DNA of 64,000 nt from a bacterium (lineage in GTDB: Bacteria > UBP6 > UBA1177), in assembly GCA_017538365.1 (NCBI GenBank), contig JAFYIZ010000004.1, positions 39,765 through 103,764 on the forward strand, written 5' to 3'. Numbering within the stretch: position 1 is the first letter of the stretch; every line of letters starts with the position of its first letter. Of the stretch, positions 18,247 to 26,220 are shown piece by piece. A program made the position numbers and the translations under genes. Below the pieces are notes generated by a model. That model searched no databases, was not told where the DNA came from, and worked only from the letters and a program-made list of their open reading frames with translations.

Positions 18247-18643
18247 AAAAACTCTTGAAAAAGCTGTAAAAATGGCACTCGAAGTGAGGAAAAACGCCTA
18301 CGCGCCCTTCTCTAATTTCGCGGTCGGAGCGGCGATAATCACCAAAGACGGCTCGATCTTTACCGGAGTAAATGTTGAAAATTCCTCTTTCGGAGCGACC
18401 AACTGCGCTGAAAGAACGGCACTTTTCTCGGCAATCACGGCAGGACAGCGCGATTTCGAAGCGATAGTTATCGCCTCAAGCCTCAACGGCAAAGCAGTAT
18501 TTCCCTGCGGAATATGCAGGCAGGCTTTGGCCGATTTCAACCCGAAAATGCGCGTCGTTTTAGTCAACAGCGATACGAAACAGATCGAGCAGGATCTTCT
18601 TTTATCCGATATTTTCCCAGGTGTTTTTGAATTCAAATGTTGA
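18239..18643 (+). CDS. cdd: Cytidine deaminase
   Basis: Zn-dependent deamination of cytidine and deoxycytidine to uridine forms. The 134-residue protein is the short homotetrameric type. Zn ligands and the catalytic Glu are present: CAER with Cys56 and Glu58, and PCGICRQ with Cys90 and Cys93; NVENSSFG is the substrate-binding strand. It overlaps the end of the purine nucleoside phosphorylase gene by 8 bp. Its stop codon forms part of the TTGACT -35 box predicted for the rubrerythrin operon. Confidence 0.95.
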   Translation: MNKKTLEKAVKMALEVRKNAYAPFSNFAVGAAIITKDGSIFTGVNVENSSFGATNCAERTALFSAITAGQRDFEAIVIASSLNGKAVFPCGICRQALADFNPKMRVVLVNSDTKQIEQDLLLSDIFPGVFEFKC

Positions 18644-18667
18644 CTTAAATTTGGGTGTAAATATCAT
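18640..18667 (+). promoter_or_regulatory. Predicted promoter of the oxygen-stress operon (TTGACT-16-TATCAT)
   Basis: TTGACT 18640-18645 and TATCAT 18662-18667 with a 16 bp spacer, GGGGC after the -10, then a 50-60 base T-rich leader to rubrerythrin. No clear PerR/Fur-type inverted repeat was recognised. Confidence 0.45.
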
Positions 18668-18729
18668 GGGGCAGGTCATTTAAAAATCGTTTTTTTGGGT
18701 TTTAATAACTAATTTCAATGGAGTAGATC

Positions 18730-19308
18730 ATGGCAAAATCAATTAAAGGAACAAGAACGGAAAAGAATCTTCTCACCTCTTTCGCAGGCGAATCCCAGGC
18801 AAGAATGCGCTACAACTACTTTGCAAGCAAGGCTAAAAAAGAAGGCTTTGAAAAAGTAGCTGTTATTTTTGAAGAAACTGCAAATCAGGAAAAGGAACAC
18901 GCAAAGAGAATGTTCAAATTCCTTGAAGGCGGAAACACTGAGATCACCGCTACATATCCGGCTGGAATGATCTCCGACACCCTTGCAAACCTCAAGGCTG
19001 CTGCTGCAGGCGAGCACGAAGAGTGGACTGAAGCATACCCCGAATTCGCAAGAATCGCTGACGAAGAAGGATTCGCTGACATCGCCGAGATGTACAGAAG
19101 AATCGCAATCGCAGAAAAACACCATGAAGAAAGATACAATGCTTTCATAAAAGACCTTGAAAACAGCGGAATGTTCGCAAAAGACCGCGAAGTTACGTGG
19201 CGCTGCCTCAACTGCGGATACATCCATGTCGGCAAAGAAGCTCCAGAAAAATGCCCCGCTTGCGAGCATCCTCAAGCTTACTTCGAAGTTCTCAACTCCA
19301 ACTGGTAG
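18730..19308 (+). CDS. rbr: Rubrerythrin
   Basis: Reduces hydrogen peroxide in anaerobes. The 192-residue protein has a ferritin-like diiron four-helix domain (AGESQARMRYNYFA near 20-33 and the EETANQEKEHAKR helix, then a second E..H pair in the AIAEKHHEERY helix) and a C-terminal rubredoxin-like FeS4 domain with Cys159, Cys162, Cys175 and Cys178. GGAG lies before the ATG (GGAGTAGATC). It leads the rbr-dfx-roo-rd run, in which electrons pass from rubredoxin to the three oxygen-, superoxide- and peroxide-reducing enzymes. Confidence 0.97.
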   Translation: MAKSIKGTRTEKNLLTSFAGESQARMRYNYFASKAKKEGFEKVAVIFEETANQEKEHAKRMFKFLEGGNTEITATYPAGMISDTLANLKAAAAGEHEEWTEAYPEFARIADEEGFADIAEMYRRIAIAEKHHEERYNAFIKDLENSGMFAKDREVTWRCLNCGYIHVGKEAPEKCPACEHPQAYFEVLNSNW

Positions 19309-19317
19309 GAGTCTGAA

Positions 19318-19701
19318 ATGACGAAAAGAAACGAAGTCTACAAGTGCTCCATCTGCGGAAACATCGTCACCGTCTCTCACGAAGCGGGCGGAACGCTTGT
19401 CTGCTGCGGCAAGGAGATGGATCTCATGCCGGTAAAAACTGCCGATCAGACGCTTGAAAAGCATGTTCCGGTAGTTGAAAAAACGGCTAGCGGCATCAAA
19501 GTCACGGTCGGCTCTACTCCTCATCCGATGATGGACAACCACTACATCGAGTGGATCGAAGTGATAAACGGCGACATCGTCATGAGAAAGTATCTCAAAC
19601 CGGGAGAAGCACCAACAGCAGAATTCCCGATGGAATTTTCCGATGACATAATCGCCCGCGAATACTGCAACATCCACGGACTCTGGGCAAACAAAAAATA
19701 G
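19318..19701 (+). CDS. dfx: Desulfoferrodoxin, two-iron superoxide reductase
   Basis: Reduces superoxide to peroxide without making oxygen. The 127-residue protein has an N-terminal desulforedoxin FeS4 centre (Cys10, Cys13, Cys29, Cys30) and the catalytic Fe(His)4Cys centre with His49, His69, His75, Cys117 and His120. The conserved EKHVP loop carries Glu47 and Lys48 near the active site. It starts 9 bp after the rubrerythrin stop with GGAG upstream and ends 8 bp before the flavoprotein gene. The peroxide it makes is the substrate of rubrerythrin encoded just upstream. Confidence 0.97.
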   Translation: MTKRNEVYKCSICGNIVTVSHEAGGTLVCCGKEMDLMPVKTADQTLEKHVPVVEKTASGIKVTVGSTPHPMMDNHYIEWIEVINGDIVMRKYLKPGEAPTAEFPMEFSDDIIAREYCNIHGLWANKK

Positions 19702-19709
19702 GAGATGAA

Positions 19710-20909
19710 ATGTCGAATCTCAATGCAATAAAGATCAGCGAATCGGTCTACTGGGTAGGCGCGATCGACTGGAACATCCGCTATTTCCACGGATATGCGA
19801 CGCTTAAGGGAACGACCTACAATGCATACCTCATCATGGCGGATAAGATCACCCTCATCGACGGAGTAAAAAAAGGCAATGAGTGCGAACTCCTGGAAAG
19901 AGTCGCTTCAGTCGTTGATCCGCAGAAAATCGAATACATCGTTTCCAACCACTCGGAACCGGACCACAGCGGCGGGATACCGAAAATCGCTGAAACCGTA
20001 AAACCTGAAAAGATCTTCGCTTCAAAAGGCGGCGTCCGTGCTTTGAACGCATACTACCCCAGTCTCCAGGTCGAAGCAGTTGCGGACGGAGGAGAACTAA
20101 CACTTGGCAACAAAACGCTGAAATTCATGGAAACAAAGATGCTCCACTGGCCTGACAGCATGTTTTCCTATCTTGCCGAAGAAGAAGTCCTTTTCAGTCA
20201 GGACGCTTTCGGAATGCACCTTGCATCAAGCGAGCGTTTCGATGACGAGCTTCCGTGGTCACTTCTGCAGGAAATGTCGACAGGTTACTACGCGAACATC
20301 ATAACGCTCTACAGCCCTTTCGTGCAGAATCTGCTCAAAAAAGTGGCTGCAAGCGGACTTACTTTCAAAGTAGTCGCCCCCGACCACGGTCCGGTTTGGA
20401 GAAACATGGATAACTTCTCGAAAATGCTCGGCCTTTACGACAAATGGTCTGCGAGAAAAACTGACAAAAAAGCGGTCATCGTCTACGATTCGATGTGGCA
20501 TTCGACTGAAAAAATGGCGAGATATATTGAAGACGGCCTTGCATCTCAGGGAATCAAAGTCAAATCGCTTTTCATGCAGTCTTCAGACAGAAGCGAAGTC
20601 GCGGCGGAACTTCTTGACGCATCGGCCCTCATCGTCGGTTCGCCCACGATAAACAACGAGCTTTTCCCCTCAGTCGCAGACGTTATGTGCTACCTCAAAG
20701 GGCTTAAATTCAAAACTCCGTTTGCAGCCTCCTTCGGCTCTTACGGCTGGAGCGGCGAAAGCATCAAAAATCTCACACAGATGCTCACAGAGATGTGCGG
20801 CGAAGTAGTCGGAAGCGTAAAAGCGCTCTATACTCCGACAGAAGAAGTCAAAACACAGTGCTTCGAACTCGGCAGAGAGATCGGAGAAAAAATCAACAAT
20901 AAAAATTAG
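19710..20909 (+). CDS. roo: FprA-type flavo-diiron protein (rubredoxin:oxygen oxidoreductase)
   Basis: Cytosolic four-electron reductase of oxygen to water (some members reduce NO). The 399-residue protein has a beta-lactamase-like diiron domain with the HSEPDHSG motif (His81, Glu83, Asp85, His86), a further ligand in the LHWPDSMF and SQDAFG segments, and APDHGPVWR. A C-terminal flavodoxin domain begins near residue 250 with YDSMWHSTEKMA for FMN binding. GGAGATGAA precedes the start. Rubredoxin, its usual electron donor, is encoded 9 bp downstream, which supports the ROO assignment. Confidence 0.95.
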   Translation: MSNLNAIKISESVYWVGAIDWNIRYFHGYATLKGTTYNAYLIMADKITLIDGVKKGNECELLERVASVVDPQKIEYIVSNHSEPDHSGGIPKIAETVKPEKIFASKGGVRALNAYYPSLQVEAVADGGELTLGNKTLKFMETKMLHWPDSMFSYLAEEEVLFSQDAFGMHLASSERFDDELPWSLLQEMSTGYYANIITLYSPFVQNLLKKVAASGLTFKVVAPDHGPVWRNMDNFSKMLGLYDKWSARKTDKKAVIVYDSMWHSTEKMARYIEDGLASQGIKVKSLFMQSSDRSEVAAELLDASALIVGSPTINNELFPSVADVMCYLKGLKFKTPFAASFGSYGWSGESIKNLTQMLTEMCGEVVGSVKALYTPTEEVKTQCFELGREIGEKINNKN

Positions 20910-20918
20910 GAGGAAATC

Positions 20919-21077
20919 ATGGACAAGTATGTATGCGGAATCTGCGGCCACGTTTATGATCCGGCAGTCGGCGATCCTGAAAACGGAATCGCTCCCGGCA
21001 CCCCTTTTGAAGCTCTTCCCGAAGACTGGGTATGCCCCATCTGCGGCGTAAGCAAGGACAATTTCACGAAAGAATAA
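20919..21077 (+). CDS. rd: Rubredoxin
   Basis: A 52-residue FeS4 electron carrier. Two CxxC knuckles are present, [12 protein letters not shown] at the start and [14 protein letters not shown] near the end, with the usual [12 protein letters not shown] between them. The ATG has AGGAGG eight bases upstream, and the gene lies 9 bp after the flavo-diiron protein gene. It is the likely electron donor to the flavo-diiron protein, rubrerythrin and superoxide reductase of the same operon. Confidence 0.96.
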   Translation: MDKYVCGICGHVYDPAVGDPENGIAPGTPFEALPEDWVCPICGVSKDNFTKE

Positions 21078-21086
21078 TCTTAAAAA

Positions 21087-21962
21087 ATGTCTTTTGATCC
21101 CACAAAATCTTCTTTTTTAATACTCAATAAAAAAAAAGGATTTTCTTCAAACGGCGAACTCAACTATCTGAAAAGACTGCTTAAAATCAAAAAAGCAGGT
21201 TTCTGCGGAACTCTCGATCCGCTTGCTCAGGGAGTGCTTGTTGTTGCAATAGAAAAAGCGACAAAACTGATCTCGCTTGCTACCGGTTTCGATAAAGTCT
21301 ATTCAGGAAAAATCAAACTCGGTTTCACGAGCGACAGCCTTGATCTCGGGACAGAACTTATCCCTTTCTGCACTGTTCCGCAAAATATCGACTGTGCAGA
21401 AATTGAGAAAAAATTTCAAGGAGTTATCTCTCAGATCCCGCCTGCCTACAGCGCACTTAAAATTGACGGAAAACGAGCTTACAAGTTGGCTCGAGAAGGC
21501 AAAACTCCCGAAATGAAAGCGCGAAATGTCGAAATAAAAACGCTCAAGATCACACAGACCGGCGAAGATGAACTTTCGTTTTGGGTAAAATGCTCGAAAG
21601 GAACTTACATCCGCACTTTGGCAGGCGATATCGGAAAATTTTTAGGCTGCGGCGCAGTACTCACCGAGCTCATCAGGCGCGAAGTGGGACCTTTCAAACT
21701 CGAAAACGCCGTTTCGATGGATGAACTCAAAGAAAACCCTGAAAATGTTGAAAAAGCACTTCTTTCAGTTCCCGAATTTCTGGCCGGAAGCAACAGCTGC
21801 GAAGTCGATGAAGAAGGCTTCAGACACCTGAAAAACGGCAATAAAATCGAAGAGTTGCATTTAGATCTCAAAAACGGCCTCAACCTCATAAAATTTAACG
21901 GCGAAGTCTTTCTGATCATCGAAAAAACAACCGAAAAAGCCTCTTATTTCGCGTTTGTGTAA
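21087..21962 (+). CDS. truB: tRNA pseudouridine-55 synthase
   Basis: Makes pseudouridine 55 in the T-loop of tRNAs. The 291-residue protein has the catalytic GTLDPLAQGVL motif (Asp44), KVYSGKIKLGFTSDS, QIPPAYSALKIDGKRAY, CSKGTYIRTLAGDIG and a C-terminal PUA-like region. It starts 9 bp after rubredoxin, apparently at the tail of the oxygen-stress operon, with a poor ribosome-binding site. A run of nine A residues at 21129-21137 lies early in the gene. It converges on the glycogen-synthase-like gene with 8 bp between stops. Confidence 0.94.
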   Translation: MSFDPTKSSFLILNKKKGFSSNGELNYLKRLLKIKKAGFCGTLDPLAQGVLVVAIEKATKLISLATGFDKVYSGKIKLGFTSDSLDLGTELIPFCTVPQNIDCAEIEKKFQGVISQIPPAYSALKIDGKRAYKLAREGKTPEMKARNVEIKTLKITQTGEDELSFWVKCSKGTYIRTLAGDIGKFLGCGAVLTELIRREVGPFKLENAVSMDELKENPENVEKALLSVPEFLAGSNSCEVDEEGFRHLKNGNKIEELHLDLKNGLNLIKFNGEVFLIIEKTTEKASYFAFV

Positions 21963-21970
21963 ACTTTTAT

Positions 21971-22756
21971 TTAAGCAAGTTTCTTATAGATATCCACGAA
22001 CTTGTCGCTTCTTTTAACGACTGAAATTTTGTCGAGAGAGCATTCGATGAGTCCTTCAAGACCGCAGCCGCCTTCTTTCGTTCTGATCTGGTCGAGGTAT
22101 TCTTCACTTGAAACGGTGACGGCGTCGCTGTAGACGATTCCGCCTTTGAGGAAGTTGATGTCGCCGTAAAATTCGAGTTTTTCGGGAACGAAAACTTCAC
22201 GGGCAAGGTTCAGAAGTCCGAAATCGTAAGACCAGAATTTGCCCTGAAAACGGATGTCGTGGAGCGAAAAAACGGTTTTTGTGTTCTTCAAAGGCTCTTC
22301 TTTGCCGTAGATTTCACGAAGATAAACCGGAACAAGCGCGGTATGCCAGTCGTTGCAGTGGATGACATCGGGACGGAAAATTTTCGCATATTCGAGAACC
22401 GCTCTCGAAAAGAATATGAAACGCTCCGAATTGTCGGGATAATCGCCCGTAACGTTACCGTAAAGACCGTCTCTCTCAAAATACGGATTCGACACAAAAA
22501 CAACTTTTGCGCCGCTTTCTTCGTGAATTGCTTCGAAAATTTCGGCTTTTTCATATTTTTCACCGACTTGGACACCAAACGATATCTTGGTCGGTTTTAT
22601 GTTGAATTTTTTTCTGTTTATCGTGCTGAAAAAAGGAAGTATGCACTCGACATCGCACTTTTTCGAAACCGATTTCAGCATTTTAGCGACAGACGCAGCC
22701 ATATTTCCGGTCGAAACGAAAGGCTTCAGCTCAGAAGCCGCAAACAAAATTTTCAT
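21971..22756 (-). CDS. Single-domain glycogen/starch-synthase-like protein (GT5 N-terminal half only)
   Basis: The 261 residues match only the N-terminal Rossmann half of GT5 glycogen synthases: MKILFAASELKPF start, HCNDWHTALVP, VFSLHDIRFQG, and FYGDINFLKGGIVYSDAVT with GCGLEG near the end. The C-terminal GT-B domain that binds most of the ADP-glucose is absent, and no trace of it exists between this stop and truB. The KTGGLADV sugar-nucleotide motif is STGNMAAS here (Lys15 to Ser). Similar short GT5-like proteins occur in other bacteria such as Bacteroidetes, so this may be a family rather than a broken gene. Synthase activity is unlikely. It starts 7 bp after serS, so the two are co-transcribed. 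Confidence 0.8.
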   Translation of the reverse strand: MKILFAASELKPFVSTGNMAASVAKMLKSVSKKCDVECILPFFSTINRKKFNIKPTKISFGVQVGEKYEKAEIFEAIHEESGAKVVFVSNPYFERDGLYGNVTGDYPDNSERFIFFSRAVLEYAKIFRPDVIHCNDWHTALVPVYLREIYGKEEPLKNTKTVFSLHDIRFQGKFWSYDFGLLNLAREVFVPEKLEFYGDINFLKGGIVYSDAVTVSSEEYLDQIRTKEGGCGLEGLIECSLDKISVVKRSDKFVDIYKKLA

Positions 22757-22763
22757 GGTTTAC

Positions 22764-24038
22764 CTACAATCTGATAAATTCTTCGTTGTTCATGTATTTT
22801 CTGAGAACTTCAGGAACTTTGACCGTTCCGTCAGCCTGCTGGTAGTTTTCGATGATGGCAACAAGCGTTCTGTCGATCGCCAGTCCCGAACCGTTGAGCA
22901 GATGAACGAGTTCCGGCTTTGACGAAGCGTCGCGTCTGAACTTGATGTTCGCCCTTCTCGCCTGGAAATCGCCTGTGCTCGAGCAACTTGAGATCTCGCG
23001 GTAAGTTCCCTGACCAGGCAGCCAGACTTCGATATCGAAAGTTTTGACTGCATTGAAACCGAGGTCACCGCTGCAGAGGCATACTACGCGGTAGTGAATT
23101 CCGAGACCGCGAAGAATCTCTTCAGCATTGTAGAGAAGCTGGTCAAGTTCTTTCAGCGATTCTTCGGGGCGGCAGAATTTGACGAGTTCGACTTTGTTGA
23201 ACTGGTGAAGGCGGATTATGCCTTTCATATCCTTGCCGTAACTTCCCGCTTCGCGTCTGAAACACGGTGTGTAAGCCGCATATTTGAGCGGAAGAACTGC
23301 ATCGTCCAGGATTTCGTCGCGGTGCATGTTAACAAGGCTGACTTCGGCTGTCGGGATCATGAACATATCGTCGGTCGTTTTATATGCATCGTCTTCGAAT
23401 TTCGGAAGCTGACCTGATCCGGTCATCGTCTCGCGGCTTACCATAACAGGCGGGACGATTTCGGTGTAGCCGTTTTTTGCAGCATTTTCAAGCATATAGT
23501 TCATAACAGCACGTTCAAGACGGGCCATTTCCTTTTTGTAGACGATGAAACGCGAACCGCTGAGTTTTACGCCGCGCTCGAAATCTATCGTATTGACTGC
23601 GATATCGAAGTGCTCTTTCGGCTGGAAATCGAAAACAGGCTTTTCGCCCCACATCGAAACGACAGGATTTGCAGTATCGTCCTTGCCGAGCGGCGTATCG
23701 TCAGCCATCATGTTGGGGATAGAAAGAAGGATCGTGTTGATCTTATCTTCGACTTCCTTTACCAACGGTCCGTACGATTTGACTTTGTCGCTGAGTTCCT
23801 TGAGCTCGTCTTTGATCGTCGCTTTTTCTTCCGCGGTGCCGTTTTTCATGATGAGCGGCATCTCTTTGGAGCGCGTCATCTGTTTAGCTCTCGTCTGCTC
23901 GGACTCGGTTATAAGAGCTTTTCTCTTTTCGCTGAGTTCAATGACCTGATCTACGACTGAAAGGTCTTTGAAATTGCGGTTTGTAAGGTTGAATTTAACC
24001 TTTTCAGGATCTTTGAGTATCAATTTGATGTCGAACAT
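22764..24038 (-). CDS. serS: Seryl-tRNA synthetase
   Basis: Charges tRNA-Ser (and tRNA-Sec) with serine. The 424-residue protein has the N-terminal tRNA-binding coiled coil (about 30-110) and a class II core: motif 2 (TPCFRREAGSYGKDMKGI) and motif 3 (GSGLAIDRTLVAIIE), with the serine-binding TAEVSLVN loop. GAGGTGAAAA precedes the ATG. It has its own predicted promoter just upstream (24068-24095) and carries the glycogen-synthase-like gene 7 bp behind it. Confidence 0.97.
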   Translation of the reverse strand: MFDIKLILKDPEKVKFNLTNRNFKDLSVVDQVIELSEKRKALITESEQTRAKQMTRSKEMPLIMKNGTAEEKATIKDELKELSDKVKSYGPLVKEVEDKINTILLSIPNMMADDTPLGKDDTANPVVSMWGEKPVFDFQPKEHFDIAVNTIDFERGVKLSGSRFIVYKKEMARLERAVMNYMLENAAKNGYTEIVPPVMVSRETMTGSGQLPKFEDDAYKTTDDMFMIPTAEVSLVNMHRDEILDDAVLPLKYAAYTPCFRREAGSYGKDMKGIIRLHQFNKVELVKFCRPEESLKELDQLLYNAEEILRGLGIHYRVVCLCSGDLGFNAVKTFDIEVWLPGQGTYREISSCSSTGDFQARRANIKFRRDASSKPELVHLLNGSGLAIDRTLVAIIENYQQADGTVKVPEVLRKYMNNEEFIRL

Positions 24039-24067
24039 TTTTCACCTCTAAATAAAAAAACCGCGCT

Positions 24068-24095
24068 ATGATAGGCATAAAGGCTTTATTTGCAA
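24068..24095 (-). promoter_or_regulatory. Predicted promoter of serS (TTGCAA-16-TATCAT)
   Basis: On the minus strand TTGCAA (24095-24090) and TATCAT (24073-24068) have a 16 bp spacer; A, GCGCGG and a T7 run follow directly, the clearest example of the shared leader pattern. Confidence 0.5.
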
Positions 24096-24110
24096 GTTTT
24101 TCAGGAAAAT

Positions 24111-25427
24111 TCAGCGAATTATATCGGCAATAAAATCAGTGCCTTCCCTTGAAGTTATCCTGCATTTGAGGATGCTTCCCTCTTTTTCGCCTTCAAGGTT
24201 TGTGATTATCGTGATTCCGTCGATTTCAGGAGCCTGATTCCAGCATCTTCCAACCGGAACTTTGAGTTCCGGATCGATCCCTTCGTAAAGCACTTCGACC
24301 TCTCGCCCGACAAATCTTTCGAGGCGGTTTTCCATGCACTCGTGAGTTGCCTTTTCAATTTCGGCAAACCTTGCATCGGCTGTTTTCGAAGCAACCGCGC
24401 GCATTTTGAACGATGCCGAAGACTCCTCTTTCGAGTATTTGAACGCTCCGATATAGTCGAAAAATCCTTTTTCAATGAATGTTTTCAGAAGTTCGTGATC
24501 CTCTTTTTTCTCAGCCGGAAAAGATGAAATAACCGTCGTTCGAAGAAGATAGTTTTCGCCGAAAACATCTTTGATCATCTCAATCAGATTGTAAATATCC
24601 TGCTCGCTGTAGCGCCTGTTCATAGCCTTGAGTACAGTGGTTGAAATATGCTGGATCGGCACTTCCAGATAGTTGTGCATCTTCTCTGAATCTCTAATGG
24701 TTTCAAGCAGTTCGCGGTCAATTCCCGACGGATAGAGATACATCACGCGGAACCTGAAATCACCTTTCAAAGCGTTGATTGCACGGATCAGTTTTTTCAG
24801 CGACGAATTGGTCTTCGAGCCGTATTGCGTCGTATCCTGCGCGATTACGACAATCTCCTTAACCCCTGTTTTTATCAGGTTTTCAGCCTCGGCAACTATA
24901 TCTTTCAGCGGACGCTCGCGGTATCTGCCGCGGATATGCGGAATCGAGCAGTATGCACAGAAGTTGTCGCAGCCGTCAGCAATTTTGAGATAGGCCGTCC
25001 ACGGCGAATAAGTGAGAACGCGCCCCATCGAGGACGTGTAGAGAAATTCGGACTTTTCGCTTTTCCCTCTGTAGCCCTCATTCCAATGTTTCGAGACGAT
25101 TTTTTCTACATTCGGAATATCATTCACTCCGAAAATGAAATCAGCTTCAGGCAGCATATCGCCAAGATTCGGATAAAGCTGCGGCAGACAACCCATAACA
25201 GCGATTTTCGCCCCTTTTTTCAATCCGCCGTGAAGCTCGAAAAACGAATTGACAGACTCTTCCCTAGCATCGTTTATAAAACTGCAGGTATTGAGAATCA
25301 CGAGATCGGCTTTGCCTGCACTTTCGGCAATCACCCAACCTTTATCCAAGAACTGAGCTATCACGACTTCAGAATCGACCCTGTTTTTCGGGCATCCGAG
25401 CGAGCAGCAGAACACCGTTTTTTTCAT
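24111..25427 (-). CDS. rimO: Ribosomal protein S12 methylthiotransferase RimO
   Basis: Radical-SAM methylthiotransferase that modifies an Asp of ribosomal protein S12. The 438-residue protein has the N-terminal MTTase domain with cluster Cys at 11, 48 and 80 (SLGCPKN, LNTC, MGC), the radical-SAM cluster DGCDNFCAYCSIP (Cys153, Cys157, Cys160) and a C-terminal TRAM domain. The start at 25427 is chosen because GGAG lies six bases before it; an in-frame ATG four codons upstream overlaps that GGAG. It follows the TSUP permease gene by 17 bp. RimO is preferred over MiaB because of the CSLGCPKNRVDSE sequence. Confidence 0.95.
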   Translation of the reverse strand: MKKTVFCCSLGCPKNRVDSEVVIAQFLDKGWVIAESAGKADLVILNTCSFINDAREESVNSFFELHGGLKKGAKIAVMGCLPQLYPNLGDMLPEADFIFGVNDIPNVEKIVSKHWNEGYRGKSEKSEFLYTSSMGRVLTYSPWTAYLKIADGCDNFCAYCSIPHIRGRYRERPLKDIVAEAENLIKTGVKEIVVIAQDTTQYGSKTNSSLKKLIRAINALKGDFRFRVMYLYPSGIDRELLETIRDSEKMHNYLEVPIQHISTTVLKAMNRRYSEQDIYNLIEMIKDVFGENYLLRTTVISSFPAEKKEDHELLKTFIEKGFFDYIGAFKYSKEESSASFKMRAVASKTADARFAEIEKATHECMENRLERFVGREVEVLYEGIDPELKVPVGRCWNQAPEIDGITIITNLEGEKEGSILKCRITSREGTDFIADIIR

Positions 25428-25444
25428 GGAACTCTCCATAAGAC

Positions 25445-26203
25445 CTAAAGTACGCCGGTATGTTTAAGAAGTTTATAAGTATTGAGAATTACTACAAGAA
25501 CTCCAACGAGACCAAGCATAAGTTTGACAGGAATTTTTTTGCAGAGATATGCACCCAAAGGAGCCGCAATCATTCCGCCGATGATGAGACCCAGAATTAT
25601 CTGGGTGTAGTTTTTAAAGTCGCCGATCATTGCGACAAACGTGGTCGTTTCGGCGATAGTTACGAAAAATTCAGCCGTATTTACTGTGCCTATCGTTCTG
25701 GGAACGTCGTGACCTGAAGCCAGAAGCGTGCTCGTTACTACCGGGCCCCAGCCGCCGCCGCCCATTGCGTCAGTGAAACCGCCTGCAAAACCGAGCGGGA
25801 TCGTATAGTTGCCGTATTCACGCGGTTTTCCGAGCTTTCTGAAAATCTTGGAAAAGATGAATCCGCCCATGATTAGAAGGTAGATGTCGATCACGATGTC
25901 AAGCTCTTTACTTTCGAAGTTTACGAGAAGATACGCGCCGACGATACCGCCCAGAATACCGGTGAAAAGAAGGCGGAAAAAAAGCCCTTTGTGGACGTTT
26001 TTCATCTTAAGGTGCGAAAGCCCCGAAACGAGAGTCGTGAAAATCTCCGAAACGTGGACGCATGCGCTTGAAATCGCGCTCGGAACGCCTGCCGTTCTCA
26101 AAAAAGTGTTGGAACTTACGCCGTAGCCCATGCCGAGCGAACCGTCAATCATTTCAGCGGCAAAACCGAGAAGAATATAGATTATTATTTGAGCCGTAAA
26201 CAT
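25445..26203 (-). CDS. TSUP (TauE/SafE) family permease
   Basis: Membrane protein of 252 residues with about eight hydrophobic segments. Family members export or import sulfite, sulfoacetate and other small organosulfur or C2 anions; the substrate here is not known. Characteristic half-repeat motifs are visible: GFAAEMIDGSLGMGYGV near the start and GFAGGFTDAMGGGGWGPV in the middle, each with a Gly-rich re-entrant stretch. It lies 17 bp after the cstA stop and 17 bp before rimO, so it probably belongs to a cstA-TSUP-rimO transcript. Pairing with CstA suggests a carboxylate-related substrate, but that is speculation. Confidence 0.85.
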   Translation of the reverse strand: MFTAQIIIYILLGFAAEMIDGSLGMGYGVSSNTFLRTAGVPSAISSACVHVSEIFTTLVSGLSHLKMKNVHKGLFFRLLFTGILGGIVGAYLLVNFESKELDIVIDIYLLIMGGFIFSKIFRKLGKPREYGNYTIPLGFAGGFTDAMGGGGWGPVVTSTLLASGHDVPRTIGTVNTAEFFVTIAETTTFVAMIGDFKNYTQIILGLIIGGMIAAPLGAYLCKKIPVKLMLGLVGVLVVILNTYKLLKHTGVL

Positions 26204-26220
26204 TTAAACTCCTTAAAAAA

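Noticed and set aside
21129-21137. A9 run near the start of truB as a phase-variation site
   Set aside because: A-runs are common in this A-rich coding DNA, and truB is a housekeeping gene.
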